A DNA stretch of 64,000 bases from Hephaestia sp. MAHUQ-44 (lineage in GTDB: Bacteria > Pseudomonadota > Alphaproteobacteria > Sphingomonadales > Sphingomonadaceae): the NCBI RefSeq assembly GCF_023806085.1, contig NZ_JAMSLX010000013.1, positions 1-64,000 on the forward strand. The letters are read 5' to 3'. The position numbers and the translations under genes are program-made. The notes beneath the pieces are model-generated. The model saw only the letters and a program-made list of their open reading frames with translations. It ran no database searches and was not told where the DNA came from. Below, piece by piece: positions 39,501 to 49,121 of the stretch; within the stretch, counting starts at the first letter, position 1, and every line of letters starts with the position of its first letter.

Positions 39501-39523
39501 TAGCCTACTACACAGGTAGGCTA
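39501..39523. promoter_or_regulatory. TAGCCTAC-N7-GTAGGCTA operator in front of the sulfate ABC operon
   Basis: A perfect 8-bp inverted repeat (39501-39508 and 39516-39523) contains the CCTA-N9-TAGG core. TATAAG, a possible -10, starts at 39522 within its right arm. It lies 28 bp before the sbp start codon. The core is shared with the site in front of rrf2 at 38996. Confidence 0.75.
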
Positions 39524-39551
39524 TAAGGGCTTTGTAGCTCTGGAGGCACTG

Positions 39552-40634
39552 ATGACCGATCGCGACCACCGCCTTTCGACCGATACGGCGATATTGGGAC
39601 GGCGCTGGTTCGGTGCGGCGCTGGGGGCGATCGCCCTCGTCGCGGTGGCCGGGTGCGGCTCGGGGACGGCGCCGCAAAACGCCGCGGGGGCCGCTGCCAC
39701 GGTCGCATTGCTCAACGTGTCGTACGATCCCACGCGCGAGCTTTACAAGGACATCAATGCCGCCTTTGCCGCGCGGTGGAAGGCCGAGCACGATCAGGAC
39801 GTGACGATCAACATGAGCCACGGCGGCTCGGGCAAGCAATCGCGCGCGGTGATCGACGGGCTCGAGGCCGATGTCGTCACGCTGGCGCTGGCCTATGATG
39901 TTGATGCGATCGCCCAGCACGGCAATGTGCTTGCCAGGGATTGGGAACAGCGCCTGCCCGACAGCAGCGCGCCCTACACCTCGACGATCGTGTTCCTCGT
40001 CCGCAAGGGCAATCCCAAGGGCATCCGTGACTGGGGCGATCTGGTGAAGCCCGGCGTGCAGGTCATCACCCCCAATCCCAAGACGAGCGGCGGCGCGCGC
40101 TGGAATTTCCTCGCGGCCTGGGCTTACGGCCGCAAGGCGGGCGGGTCGGACGCGGCGGCGCAGAAATATGTCAGCGATCTCTTTGCCCATGTGCCGGTGC
40201 TCGATTCGGGCGCGCGCGGATCGACCACGACCTTCGTCGAGCGCGGCATCGGCGACGTGCTGCTGGCCTGGGAGAATGAGGCGTTTCTGGCGCAGAAGGA
40301 GTTGGGCGCGGGCAAGTTCGACATCGTCGTGCCCTCGATCTCGATCCTTGCCGAGCCGTCGGTCGCGCTGGTCGACGCCAATACGACCAAGCACGGCACG
40401 ACCGCGGTTGCGCAAGCCTATCTCAAATTCCTCTACACCCCCGAAGCACAGGAACTGATCGCCAAAAACTATTATCGTCCGCGCAACCCGGACGTCGCGG
40501 CCAAATATGCCGGCACCTTCCCGAAGCTCGATCTGGTGACGATCAAGGATTTCGGCGGCTGGCAGCAGGCCCAGACGATTTATTTCGCGGACGGCGGGGT
40601 GTTCGATCGTATCTTCTCCGGCATCAAGCGTTGA
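39552..40634 (+). CDS. sbp: Sulfate ABC transporter substrate-binding lipoprotein
   Basis: 360 residues. The signal has a lipobox (VAVAGCGSG), so it is lipid-anchored. The mature protein carries the sulfate-binding family blocks [29 protein letters not shown] and [16 protein letters not shown]. It captures periplasmic sulfate (or thiosulfate) for the CysTWA importer encoded next. Two in-frame ATGs lie at the start; the first (39552) is used. Confidence 0.95.
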   Translation: MTDRDHRLSTDTAILGRRWFGAALGAIALVAVAGCGSGTAPQNAAGAAATVALLNVSYDPTRELYKDINAAFAARWKAEHDQDVTINMSHGGSGKQSRAVIDGLEADVVTLALAYDVDAIAQHGNVLARDWEQRLPDSSAPYTSTIVFLVRKGNPKGIRDWGDLVKPGVQVITPNPKTSGGARWNFLAAWAYGRKAGGSDAAAQKYVSDLFAHVPVLDSGARGSTTTFVERGIGDVLLAWENEAFLAQKELGAGKFDIVVPSISILAEPSVALVDANTTKHGTTAVAQAYLKFLYTPEAQELIAKNYYRPRNPDVAAKYAGTFPKLDLVTIKDFGGWQQAQTIYFADGGVFDRIFSGIKR

Positions 40635-40640
40635 GCTCCC

Positions 40641-41528
40641 ATGCAGGTGGCGGAGATGGCGATCGGCATGGGTGACGAGCGGCTTTGGCGGCGCTCGTCA
40701 CCCAAACCCAGAATGCGCCGCGTGATCCCCGGCTTCGGGATCACGCTGGGGTTCACGATGATCTGGCTGTCGCTGATCGTCCTGATTCCGTTGAGCGCGA
40801 TCTTCATCCGGGCTGCGGGGCTGGGATGGGACGATTTCGTGGCGGTCGGGCTCTCGACGCGCGCGCTCAAGGCGTATCAATTGAGCTTTGGTGCGGCGCT
40901 GGCGGCGGCGGCGATCAATGCCGTGTTCGGGATGCTCGTCGCCTGGGTGCTGGTGCGGCAGGATTTTCCCGGCAAGCGCATCGTCAACGCGCTGGTCGAT
41001 CTGCCGTTCGCGCTGCCGACCGCGGTCGCCGGGATCGCGCTGACCGCGCTTTATGCCGAGAGCGGCTGGTTCGGCGGGCTGCTCGCGCCGCTCGGGATCA
41101 AGGTGGCGTTCACGCCCGTAGGCGTGGTGGTGGCGTTGATCTTCATCGGGTTGCCGTTCGTGGTGCGCTCGGTCGAGCCGGTGCTGGCGGACCTCGGCCA
41201 CGATGTCGAGGAAGCCGCCGCAACGTTGGGCGCGAGCGGGTGGCAGACCTTCCACCGCATCATCCTGCCCGCGATCGGCCCCGCGCTGCTCACCGGCTTC
41301 GCGCTCGCCTTCGCGCGCGGGGTGGGCGAATATGGCTCGCTGATCTTCATCGCGGGCAACATGCCATATCGCAGCGAGATCGCGCCGCTGCTGATCGTCA
41401 CCCAACTCGAACAGTTCGATTATGCCGGCGCGACCGCGATCGCCGCGGTGATGCTGGTCGGCTCGTTCGCGCTGCTGCTGCTGATCAACCTGATCCAGGT
41501 CTGGTCGCGCAAGCGGGGCGTGGCATGA
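40641..41528 (+). CDS. cysT: Sulfate ABC transporter permease CysT
   Basis: 295 residues, six membrane helices. The EAA loop reads [23 protein letters not shown], the contact with CysA. The hydrophilic N-terminal 24 residues could be trimmed by a start at a later Met (MRRVIPGFG). It forms the channel with CysW. Its stop overlaps the cysW start (ATGA). Confidence 0.94.
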   Translation: MQVAEMAIGMGDERLWRRSSPKPRMRRVIPGFGITLGFTMIWLSLIVLIPLSAIFIRAAGLGWDDFVAVGLSTRALKAYQLSFGAALAAAAINAVFGMLVAWVLVRQDFPGKRIVNALVDLPFALPTAVAGIALTALYAESGWFGGLLAPLGIKVAFTPVGVVVALIFIGLPFVVRSVEPVLADLGHDVEEAAATLGASGWQTFHRIILPAIGPALLTGFALAFARGVGEYGSLIFIAGNMPYRSEIAPLLIVTQLEQFDYAGATAIAAVMLVGSFALLLLINLIQVWSRKRGVA

Positions 41529-42358
41529 CGCGCGGCGCCGTCTCGACCCCGCTGGGGCGCGCGGTGTTGCTCGCCATTGCGCTCGCCTTTCTGGGGGTGT
41601 TCCTGGTCGCGCCGCTGGTGGCGGTGTTCGTCGAGGCCTTGTCCAAGGGCTTTGCCGCCTATACCGCCGCGTTGGTCGAGCGCGATGCGCTGTCGGCGGT
41701 GCGGCTGACCTTGCTGGTCGCGGCGATCAGCGTGCCGCTCAACATCATCTTCGGACTGGCCGCGAGCTGGGCGATCGCCAAGTTCGACTTTCGCGGCAAG
41801 AGCCTGCTGATCACGCTGATCGACCTGCCGTTCTCGGTTTCGCCGGTGGTCTCGGGGCTGATCTACGTGCTGCTGTTCGGCGCGCAGGGCTGGTTCGGCC
41901 CGTGGCTGCGCGCGCATGATGTCGAGATCATCTTCGCCGTCCCCGGCATCGTGCTGGCGACGATGTTCATCACCTTTCCCTTCGTCGCGCGCGAGCTGAT
42001 CCCGCTGATGCAGGAACAGGGGCGCGACGACGAGGAGGCCGCGTTGTCGCTGGGGGCGAGCGGGTGGCAGACCTTTCGCCGCGTGACCTTGCCCAACATC
42101 CGCTGGGGGCTGCTCTACGGCGTATTGCTGTGCAACGCGCGGGCGATGGGCGAATTCGGTGCGGTGTCGGTCGTCTCGGGCCATATTCGCGGCAAGACCA
42201 ACACGATGCCGCTCCATGTCGAGATTCTCTACAACGAATATAATTTCGTTGCCGCGTTCGCGGTGGCGTCGCTGCTGGCGCTGCTCGCGCTGGTTACGCT
42301 GACGCTCAAGAGCATCCTCGAATGGCGCTACGGCATCCATGGAAGGGCAGGACAATGA
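41525..42358 (+). CDS. cysW: Sulfate ABC transporter permease CysW
   Basis: 277 residues, six membrane helices and an EAA loop [23 protein letters not shown]. The conserved [20 protein letters not shown] segment marks CysW against CysT. It overlaps cysT at its start and cysA at its stop (both ATGA), so the operon is translationally coupled. Confidence 0.95.
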   Translation: MTRGAVSTPLGRAVLLAIALAFLGVFLVAPLVAVFVEALSKGFAAYTAALVERDALSAVRLTLLVAAISVPLNIIFGLAASWAIAKFDFRGKSLLITLIDLPFSVSPVVSGLIYVLLFGAQGWFGPWLRAHDVEIIFAVPGIVLATMFITFPFVARELIPLMQEQGRDDEEAALSLGASGWQTFRRVTLPNIRWGLLYGVLLCNARAMGEFGAVSVVSGHIRGKTNTMPLHVEILYNEYNFVAAFAVASLLALLALVTLTLKSILEWRYGIHGRAGQ

Positions 42359-43413
42359 GCATCAGGCTGGCCGACATCTCGAAGCGGTTCGGCGCGTTCA
42401 CCGCGTTGACCGACATCAACCTCACCGCACGGCCGGGCGAGTTTCTCGCGCTGCTGGGGCCCTCGGGGTCGGGCAAGACGACCTTGCTGCGGATCATCGC
42501 GGGGCTCGAATTTCCCGAGCGCGGGACGGTCCATTTCGAGGGCACGGATATTACCGGGCTGAGCGTCGCCGAGCGGCGGATCGGCTTCGTGTTCCAGCAA
42601 TATGCGTTGTTCAAGCACATGACGGTGGCCGAGAATGTCGGCTTCGGCCTGTCGGTCAGGCCACGCCGCGAGCGGCCGTCGCGCCACGCGATCCGCGCGC
42701 GGGCGCAGGAATTGCTCGATCTCGTGCAACTGGGCGATCTGGGCAGGCGGCTGCCGGCGCAGCTTTCGGGCGGGCAGCGGCAACGCGTGGCGCTGGCACG
42801 CGCGCTGGCGGTCGATCCGACCCTGCTGCTGCTCGACGAGCCGTTCGGTGCGCTCGACGCCAAGGTGCGCAAGGAATTGCGCCATTGGCTGCGCGGCTTT
42901 CACGATCGTGTCGGGCTGACCTCGATCTTCGTGACCCACGATCAGGAGGAAGCGCTGGAGGTTGCCGACCGCGTCGTCGTGATGAGCAACGGCGCGATCG
43001 AACAGGTCGGCACCCCCGCCGAGGTCTATGACACGCCCGCCAATGCCTTCGTGTTCGACTTTGTTGGCGAATCGAACCGCATCCCGGTGACGGCCGTCGA
43101 CGGCAAGGTGATCTTCCACGGCGTCGCGCTCGACGTCGATACCGCGCGCGCGCGCGGCCCGGCCGAATTGTTCTTCCGGCCGCACGATGCGCGGATCGGC
43201 AGCGCCCACGAGGCCGGGATCGACGCCATCGTCGCGCTTGTCCGCCCGCGCGAAGGGCGGGTCCGTGTCGAGAGCGCGATCGCAGGGGTCGCCGGGCCGA
43301 TCGAGCTTGATGTCGCGCCCGAGGCGGCGCCGACACCCGGACAGGCGATCCGCATCGTGCCGACACGCGCGCGCGTGTTTCCTTTGTCGCTTGCCGAGGA
43401 ACGGGCCGCATGA
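42355..43413 (+). CDS. cysA: Sulfate/thiosulfate ABC transporter ATPase CysA
   Basis: 352 residues from ATG 42355. Walker [10 protein letters not shown] (35-43), signature LSGGQRQR, Walker [13 protein letters not shown] and switch His in [10 protein letters not shown]-terminal regulatory TOBE-like region follows ([20 protein letters not shown]). It energises CysTW. Its stop overlaps the start of the next small gene (ATGA). Confidence 0.95.
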   Translation: MSIRLADISKRFGAFTALTDINLTARPGEFLALLGPSGSGKTTLLRIIAGLEFPERGTVHFEGTDITGLSVAERRIGFVFQQYALFKHMTVAENVGFGLSVRPRRERPSRHAIRARAQELLDLVQLGDLGRRLPAQLSGGQRQRVALARALAVDPTLLLLDEPFGALDAKVRKELRHWLRGFHDRVGLTSIFVTHDQEEALEVADRVVVMSNGAIEQVGTPAEVYDTPANAFVFDFVGESNRIPVTAVDGKVIFHGVALDVDTARARGPAELFFRPHDARIGSAHEAGIDAIVALVRPREGRVRVESAIAGVAGPIELDVAPEAAPTPGQAIRIVPTRARVFPLSLAEERAA

Positions 43414-43589
43414 GCGTAGCGCCGCAGCGCCTCGCCGTCGCGAACGCCGACGATGCGCAGATCGAACGCGCGGTCACGGCGGTGCGCGACGCGCTGCGCC
43501 GGCTGCGCTTCGGCTGCGTCGCGCTCACCGTTCACGACGGTCAGGTGACCCAGATCGAGATCAGCGAGAAGCATCGTTTGGGCAATTGA
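43410..43589 (+). CDS. YezD-like small protein (DUF2292)
   Basis: 59 residues starting at ATG 43410 inside the cysA stop and ending TGA 43587-43589. The core [27 protein letters not shown] fits the DUF2292/YezD family, short proteins commonly encoded beside sulfur-assimilation and sulfate or sulfonate transport genes. No catalytic residues are evident. Translational coupling to cysA places it firmly in the sulfate operon, and a small regulatory or accessory role is inferred. It is easily missed because of its length. Confidence 0.82.
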   Translation: MSVAPQRLAVANADDAQIERAVTAVRDALRRLRFGCVALTVHDGQVTQIEISEKHRLGN

Positions 43590-43647
43590 CCACCATCCCT
43601 GATGCCGACCGGACCACCGGAGGCGTCGCGATCCACCCGGAGGATTT

Positions 43648-45048
43648 ATGATCGCACGCCCCGTTTTGATATTTGCCCTGCTCGCGTCGGCGAGTGCTGC
43701 CGTGCCCGCCTGGGCGCAGGACAAGCAGGCAAAGAAAGACGCGCCCTTCACGCTTCAGCAGGCGCTGGGCGATCCCGACAATCTGACCATTTCGGGCAGC
43801 GTTCGCCTTCGCTACGAGGCGGTCGATAACCAGTTCCGCCCGGCCGCCGACCGATCGGGCGACGATTTCCTGATCCGCACGACGCTTGCGGTCGATTATG
43901 ATGCGGGCCCGGTCAGGATCGGCGGCGAATTATGGGACAGCCGCGCTTATGGCCTCGATCCGAATAGTCCGATCGGTGCCAGCGACGTCAACGCGGTCGA
44001 ACTGGTCCAGGCCTATGTCGGGCTGAGCGCCGGCGACGCGTTGGGCGCGGGATCGAAGACGCGCGTCACCGGCGGCCGGTTCCTGCTCGATCTGGGATCG
44101 CGGCGGTTCGTCGGCATCAACAATTTCGGCAACACGACCAATGCCTTCACCGGCGTGCGCGCCGATTTTCAGGCGGCTGACAAGACGAGCGTCACGCTGT
44201 TCTACACCCTGCCGCAGGTCCATCTGCCGAGCGATGCGGCCAGCGTGCGTCGCAACCGTGTCGAATGGGATCGCGAGAGCGGCGATCTGCGCTTCTGGGG
44301 CGGGTTCGTCAGCAAGCCCGACCTTGCGTCGGGCCTGTCCGCGGAAGTCTATGTGTTCGGGCTCGACGAGCGCGATCGGCCCGACCTCGCCACCACCAAC
44401 CGTCATCTGGTTACGCCGGGCCTGCGGCTCTATCGCGATCCCGAGCCCGGCCGCTGGGATTACGAGGTCGAAGGCGCCTATCAGATTGGTCGCGTGCGGA
44501 CGAGCACGGCTGCCAACGCCCCCGAGGCGGATGTTTCGGCTTATTTCGTCCATGCCGAATTGGGGCGTCAATTCGCCGGTGGCTGGAAACCGCGCGTGGC
44601 GCTCGAATATGATCGCGCCAGCGGCGATGGCAGCAACCCCAAGACCTATCATCGCTTCGATTCGCTATTCGGCCCGCGCCGCGGCGATTGGGGGCCAAGC
44701 GGGCTGTACGGGGCGCTGGGGCGCAGCAACATCAGCTCGCCCGGCATCCGGCTCGACGTCACCCCGGACAAGACATGGGATGCGTTCGTCTTCTATCGCG
44801 CGCTGTGGCTCGACAGCGCGGTCGACAGCTTCGCGAGCACCGGGATCAAGGATGCAAGCGGGCAATCGGGCCGTTTTGCCGGGCATCAGATCGAGGCGCG
44901 GGTGCGCCGGTGGATCATACCCAAATTGTTGCGGCTCGATACCGGGGCCGCGGTGCTGATCAACGGCGGCTTTCTCCAGAATGCCCCCAACCCGGCGGGG
45001 CGGGGCGATCCGGTGTACGGCTATCTCGACCTGACGGCGACCTTCTGA
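43648..45048 (+). CDS. Alginate-export-family outer-membrane porin
   Basis: 466 residues. The signal peptide ends in PAWAQ. The remainder is beta-strand rich with alternating aromatic/polar patterns and a terminal Phe (DLTATF), as expected of an outer-membrane barrel. SGSVRLRYEAVDNQFRP and GRFLLDLGSRRFVGINNFGNTTNAFTGVR fit the Alginate_exp/AlgE-like domain. GGAGGATTT precedes the ATG. Being 58 bp behind the small YezD gene, it probably serves as the outer-membrane entry for the sulfate or organosulfur substrate of the operon; that is inference. Confidence 0.85.
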   Translation: MIARPVLIFALLASASAAVPAWAQDKQAKKDAPFTLQQALGDPDNLTISGSVRLRYEAVDNQFRPAADRSGDDFLIRTTLAVDYDAGPVRIGGELWDSRAYGLDPNSPIGASDVNAVELVQAYVGLSAGDALGAGSKTRVTGGRFLLDLGSRRFVGINNFGNTTNAFTGVRADFQAADKTSVTLFYTLPQVHLPSDAASVRRNRVEWDRESGDLRFWGGFVSKPDLASGLSAEVYVFGLDERDRPDLATTNRHLVTPGLRLYRDPEPGRWDYEVEGAYQIGRVRTSTAANAPEADVSAYFVHAELGRQFAGGWKPRVALEYDRASGDGSNPKTYHRFDSLFGPRRGDWGPSGLYGALGRSNISSPGIRLDVTPDKTWDAFVFYRALWLDSAVDSFASTGIKDASGQSGRFAGHQIEARVRRWIIPKLLRLDTGAAVLINGGFLQNAPNPAGRGDPVYGYLDLTATF

Positions 45049-45154
45049 TCGGGGCGGCGGCCCTCACGCGGACGCGCGGTGGCGGCGCAGGTGCCGGGCG
45101 TAGAGCGCCGCGCCGTAGCCGGGTTCGTGGCGCGGCTCGATCTGTAGCGCACCA

Positions 45155-46888
45155 TCAGCCGCCGGCTTTCCAGCCGTCGAGATAGATGACCGGGCACAAG
45201 GTGGCGCCGCCGCCGGCAAGGATGGCCATGAAGGTGCAGGCGCGGGCATCGGTGACATAGGCGCGATCGCCATTGGCGGGCGATGCGGGCAGCGTTGCCA
45301 CGGTATAGCCCGACGTACCGATCGCCGGCGCGGTCGTCCTGGTGTCGAAGATCGTCGCCGAATCGAACATCGCGGCGACCTGCGTGCCGTTGACCTTGAA
45401 TTGCAGCACGCCCGGCCCGGCTTGGTCGAGCACGGTGAAGCCGCCCTGCTTGGTGTTGCTCAGGAAGAAATTGCCGCCGGGATCGGCGTTGAGGTTGGTC
45501 GTATGCGCCGCCGAGGTGAGCGCCAGCGTCGCGGCGCCCGAGGGATTGCGTGTGGTGACCGAGGAGGAAAAGGTCGGCGCGTTGGTCAGCGCGACGGTGT
45601 CGTTGGTCCAGCGCGCGGCGAAGGCGGTCGAGCCGGGTGCCATGAATCGGGAGGCGTCGGCGTTGATGTTGGGGTTGATCGCGACGAAGCTGCCCGTCGA
45701 CGCATCGACGCCGTGGCCGTAATTGGAATAAGCGTAGGTGCCGCCGAGGCTGGTGTTGCGCACCGCGTTGAAGCTGTCGATCTTGTAGCAGGTCGCGACG
45801 ATCTCGCAGTCGGGCGAGATGAAGGTGTTGCCGTACGAATAGGTGTCGGTGAGGTGGACGAAGTTCCAGCCGCTCGAGCCGCCGATCTTGTAGCTGGTGA
45901 ACGCCGATTGCTTGATGCGGTAGATATCATTGGGCACGTTGATGACGGCGGTGACCGGCGCTGAGAACCCGGTGCCGCGGCCGCCGACGCTGGCGGCGGG
46001 GATCGTCACGACATCGCCGACATTATAGATGACGCCGCCCGAGGTGATTTTGACGCTCGTCACCGCACCACGCGTGACGGTGACCTCGGCCTTTGCAAGC
46101 GATCCCTGGACCGAGCCGGTCAGCGGCACATCGACATAGGTGCCGTCGACATAGCCGCTGCCGCCGGTGATCTTGCCCAGCGTGGCGATCCGGCCCGGCG
46201 AGGCGCCGGTCGAGCCATTGGCATAGACATAGCCCGAGAAGACCGCGTTGAACTCGTAGGCGGTGCTGCCCGCGGTAGCGTTGGCATTCTGCACCGACAG
46301 GCGCCAGAGCGTGAATTCGTTGATCTGGTCCGCATAATCGGGCCGGCCGATCGTGACGCACGGCCCGGCATAATTGCAGCGGAACGACAGCCCGCTGAGA
46401 TAGGCATAGGTCGCGCTGACAGGTTCCGCGGGGGTGCCGCCCGATGCCTGGAGAAGGAAGGGCAGGCCGTCGGTATAGCTGCTGTCGAAAATCGTCTGGC
46501 CGGGGGATTCGGAATAGACGGTGAGCCCGGTGGTGAGGTTGCCGGCCTGTTCAAAGACGATCGGGCCGCTGATCCGGTAGAGGCCGGGCATGGCGCGGCA
46601 CGCGCGATGCTCGGCAACGCACGCCGCGAGCCAGTTCTGCACCGCTTGCGTGACGTCGAGCGTCTTGGTGCCGGCGATCACGTCCGCCACCTGTTCGGCG
46701 GTCATATAATTAGCGACGTCGATCGGTGCATTCGGCCGGGTGCCGAGCGTGTCACCGGGGGGCAACGGTGCGACATTGTCGTCGACCATGACGAGCGGTC
46801 GTTTTTGCTCCGCCAGGGCTGGCGCGGCAACCGCGAGCGCGGCGGTGAGCAAAAAGGCGAAGGGCATCCCCCTCAATTGGTTCGCCAT
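45155..46888 (-). CDS. Secreted phage-tail-fibre/tailspike-like protein
   Basis: 577 residues from ATG 46888 (GGAGG upstream). A Sec signal peptide (about 1-26, ending APALAEQ) is followed by an N-terminal region like tailspike heads and a Ser/Thr/Asn/Gly-rich body suggesting a right-handed beta-helix. GSGYVDGTYVDVPLTG and VKITSGGVIYNVGDVVTI resemble repeat blocks of phage structural proteins. The end, VATLPASPANGDRAYVTDAR ... AGGGATLCPVIYLDGW, matches the usual C-terminal cap of phage tail fibres. No phage genes surround it. Possible roles are a polysaccharide depolymerase or a domesticated adhesin. Confidence 0.7.
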   Translation of the reverse strand: MANQLRGMPFAFLLTAALAVAAPALAEQKRPLVMVDDNVAPLPPGDTLGTRPNAPIDVANYMTAEQVADVIAGTKTLDVTQAVQNWLAACVAEHRACRAMPGLYRISGPIVFEQAGNLTTGLTVYSESPGQTIFDSSYTDGLPFLLQASGGTPAEPVSATYAYLSGLSFRCNYAGPCVTIGRPDYADQINEFTLWRLSVQNANATAGSTAYEFNAVFSGYVYANGSTGASPGRIATLGKITGGSGYVDGTYVDVPLTGSVQGSLAKAEVTVTRGAVTSVKITSGGVIYNVGDVVTIPAASVGGRGTGFSAPVTAVINVPNDIYRIKQSAFTSYKIGGSSGWNFVHLTDTYSYGNTFISPDCEIVATCYKIDSFNAVRNTSLGGTYAYSNYGHGVDASTGSFVAINPNINADASRFMAPGSTAFAARWTNDTVALTNAPTFSSSVTTRNPSGAATLALTSAAHTTNLNADPGGNFFLSNTKQGGFTVLDQAGPGVLQFKVNGTQVAAMFDSATIFDTRTTAPAIGTSGYTVATLPASPANGDRAYVTDARACTFMAILAGGGATLCPVIYLDGWKAGG

Positions 46889-46959
46889 CGTCTTCCTCCC
46901 CATTGTCACGCGCAGCCGGGATTACCCCGGTCCGATTTGGTGGGTGTCATATGTGATAC

Positions 46960-46983
46960 GATGTGTCAATTATGAAACACATC
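46960..46983. promoter_or_regulatory. GATGTGT-N10-ACACATC palindrome
   Basis: A perfect 7-bp inverted repeat (46960-46966 and 46977-46983) lies 72 bp upstream of the tail-fibre-like gene, overlapping a TTGACA on its strand. It looks like a dimeric repressor site. The rest of the 270-bp gap to the tRNA holds no gene. Confidence 0.45.
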
Positions 46984-47136
46984 CTCCGCGCGTACCGAAG
47001 GGGCCGCCGGAAAGCGTTGCGGAGTTTCAAGCACTATGAGCGGCGCGGCACGACCGAAATCGCGACCGCGGAGCGTGCTGATTTGTGGGGGTAGGCTTAG
47101 CGTGCCGTGGTGGCGGTCATCTCTCGTGGGGCGGGC

Positions 47137-47159
47137 AATCAGGTGCGATTGGCCTGATT
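47137..47159 (-). terminator. 3' trailer hairpin of tRNA-Ala
   Basis: AATCAGG and CCTGATT (47137-47143, 47153-47159) form a 7-bp stem immediately after the tRNA; its upper strand shares the last A of CCA. No U-run follows on the tRNA strand, so it may guide processing more than termination. Confidence 0.4.
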
Positions 47160-47234
47160 GGTGGAGCCGAGGGGAATCGAACCCCTGACCTCTGCAGTGC
47201 GATTGCAGCGCTCTCCCATCTGAGCTACGGCCCC
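47159..47234 (-). tRNA. tRNA-Ala (anticodon CGC)
   Basis: 76 nt with an encoded CCA. Acceptor GGGGCCG pairs with CGGCTCC (one G-U). D arm GCTC...GAGC. Anticodon stem CTGCA/TGCAG with loop ATCGCAC, giving anticodon CGC for GCG codons. T arm GGGG-TTCGATT-CCCC. All invariant positions look intact. Confidence 0.97.
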
Positions 47235-47270
47235 GCCCCTCACGTGCCCCGGTTGGGCCGGGGACGCACG

Positions 47271-47299
47271 CCTGTAGCTTCATGTGCCGGGCGATGCAA
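47271..47299 (-). promoter_or_regulatory. Predicted promoter of tRNA-Ala
   Basis: On the minus strand TTGCAT (47299-47294) and TACAGG (47276-47271) are separated by 17 bp, with transcription expected about 30 nt before the mature tRNA. Confidence 0.5.
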
Positions 47300-47350
47300 C
47301 ACGCCTTCTGCGATGATTGTGCCGATGCGCCGATCGGCACGGTCAACCAA

Positions 47351-47365
47351 GTTGCACAATGCAAC
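47351..47365. promoter_or_regulatory. GTTGCA-N3-TGCAAC palindrome upstream of the oxidoreductase
   Basis: A perfect 15-bp palindrome lies 45 bp before the start codon of the NADP-dependent oxidoreductase. It has the size and symmetry of a repressor operator. No regulator gene is adjacent. Confidence 0.4.
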
Positions 47366-47409
47366 TAATGGGCCTAGATCAGAGACGAAATATGAGCAGG
47401 AGAGAGCCG

Positions 47410-48396
47410 ATGGCGACCGCGTGGGCATTGAAATCGCGACCGCAGGGAATGCCGGTCATGGCGGATTTCGAATCGATCGATCTGCCGCAGCGCGCGCTGG
47501 CCGAGGGCGAGGTTCGCGTTGCCAATCGCTGGCTGTCGGTCGACCCGTACATGCGCGGGCGGATGAACGACGTGAAGAGCTACGTTCCGCCCTATGCGCT
47601 GGGTGAAGCGATGCAGGGCGGCGCGGTGGGCGAGGTGATCGAGAGTCGCGCCGAGGGGCTCGCCGTTGGCGATCGCGTGCTCCACATCGAAGGCTGGCGC
47701 GACGAAGCGATCGTGCCTGCTGCCGGCATCCAGAAGCTGCCGCAACTCGGGGTTCCCGATCAGGCGTTTCTCGGCCAGCTCGGGATGCCGGGAATGACCG
47801 CCTATTTCGGGCTGCTCGCGGTTGCCGAGGCCAAGGCGGGCGATACCGTGTTCGTCTCCGCCGCCGCGGGGGCGGTGGGCTCCACCGTGGTGCAGGTCGC
47901 CAAGGCCAAGGGGATGACGGTGATCGGCTCGGCGGGCGGCGCGGAGAAATGCGCCTGGGTCAAATCGCTCGGGGCCGATGCGGTGGTCGATTACAAGGCC
48001 GGGAATCTCGTGAAGGCGCTCGGCGCCGCGGCGCCGCGGGGCATCGACGTCTATTTCGACAATGTCGGCGGCGATCATCTCGATGCCGCGCTGGCGGTGG
48101 CGAACGAGCGCGCGCGCTTTGCGCTGTGCGGCATGATCGAAATCTATAACGACATGCGGCCGACCGAATTGCGCTATCTTGCGCGCGCGATCGGCGCCCG
48201 CATCCGGATGCAGGGCTTTATCGTCGTCGATTATTTCGCGCGGATGGACGAATTCTACGCCGACATGGCAGGGCTGCTCCAGGCGGGCAAGCTCCACGCG
48301 CGTGAGACCGTTCATGACGGGCTGGCGGCGATGCCGGGGGCGTTTCTGGACCTGTTCAGCGGCGGCAATACCGGCAAGATGCTCGTCCGCGTCTGA
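47410..48396 (+). CDS. NADP-dependent oxidoreductase, leukotriene B4 12-hydroxydehydrogenase/CurA type
   Basis: 328 residues from ATG 47410 (GGAGAGA upstream). Medium-chain reductase fold without catalytic zinc ligands: N-terminal SVDPYMRGRMND is the signature of the YncB/CurA/PTGR group; the nucleotide fold shows SAAAGAVGSTVVQVAK and the late YFDNVGGDHLDAAL. It reduces enone or alkenal double bonds with NADPH. The natural substrate is unknown. Confidence 0.92.
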   Translation: MATAWALKSRPQGMPVMADFESIDLPQRALAEGEVRVANRWLSVDPYMRGRMNDVKSYVPPYALGEAMQGGAVGEVIESRAEGLAVGDRVLHIEGWRDEAIVPAAGIQKLPQLGVPDQAFLGQLGMPGMTAYFGLLAVAEAKAGDTVFVSAAAGAVGSTVVQVAKAKGMTVIGSAGGAEKCAWVKSLGADAVVDYKAGNLVKALGAAAPRGIDVYFDNVGGDHLDAALAVANERARFALCGMIEIYNDMRPTELRYLARAIGARIRMQGFIVVDYFARMDEFYADMAGLLQAGKLHARETVHDGLAAMPGAFLDLFSGGNTGKMLVRV

Positions 48397-48415
48397 GGGC
48401 GAAGCCGCGCATCGT

Positions 48416-49099
48416 TCAGGGGCGTGGCGGTGCGATCGCCATGCTCGTATATTGCGCGAGCGGCTTCCAGCCGAGCGCGGTGTAGAGCGCGCGACCGGGT
48501 TCGGTCGCGACCAGCAGTCCGCGCCGGGCGCCGCGCGCGACCGCCGCGTGGTCGAGCGCGGCCACCAGCGCGCGGCCGATCCCCAGGCGACGGTGGTCCT
48601 CATGCGTGGCGATGCGATCGTAGATCGCCGCGCGGTCGATAACGACGACATGGCCGGTCGCGATGACGCTGTCGTCGGCGGCGAGCACGCATATGCTATC
48701 GATGCCCTCCGCCGTCTCGCGTTCGAGCCGATAGCCATCGGGCAGCGGGATCGCCTCGGGCGCAATGTCGTCGCGCTGCATGAAGGTGCCCGGCGGATCG
48801 AGGCGCCAGCGGCGCGGCACCAGCACGCGCACCGTTTCCGGCGGCGCGCAGACCTTGAGGCAGATGCCGGGCAGCCGGATGTCCTCCGCCAGCCGGGTCA
48901 GCGTCGCCGATACCGCGGGGAAGACATAGCGCGTGCGCTGATCGGGCGCGCCGACTTCGATGCGGAAGCCGTCGCGGTGCCGTTCGGGTGGCGGTGTGCC
49001 ACGGATGCGCGCCCATCCGCTGACCCAGGTTTCGACGAGATGAGGGGGAGCGCCGGCCATATCGGGGCCGTATCGTTCGTGGCGAGCGTAAGCAACCAC
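48416..49099 (-). CDS. GNAT family N-acetyltransferase
   Basis: 227 residues. The N-terminal ~120 residues (WVSGWARIRGTPPPER) precede a GNAT core with the acetyl-CoA loop HEDHRRLGIGRALVAALDHAAV and a late LLVATEPGRALYTALGW. Substrate unknown. It is convergent with the oxidoreductase and is followed upstream by a large palindrome. Confidence 0.85.
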   Translation of the reverse strand: MVAYARHERYGPDMAGAPPHLVETWVSGWARIRGTPPPERHRDGFRIEVGAPDQRTRYVFPAVSATLTRLAEDIRLPGICLKVCAPPETVRVLVPRRWRLDPPGTFMQRDDIAPEAIPLPDGYRLERETAEGIDSICVLAADDSVIATGHVVVIDRAAIYDRIATHEDHRRLGIGRALVAALDHAAVARGARRGLLVATEPGRALYTALGWKPLAQYTSMAIAPPRP

Positions 49100-49121
49100 C
49101 GCGATCGTGGGTTATAGTAGG

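Noticed and set aside
45049..45154. Remnant of a C-terminal coding fragment behind the tail-fibre-like gene
   Set aside because: One minus-strand frame looks protein-like for about 30 residues, but there is no start, no recognisable family and the GC-rich composition can produce this by chance.
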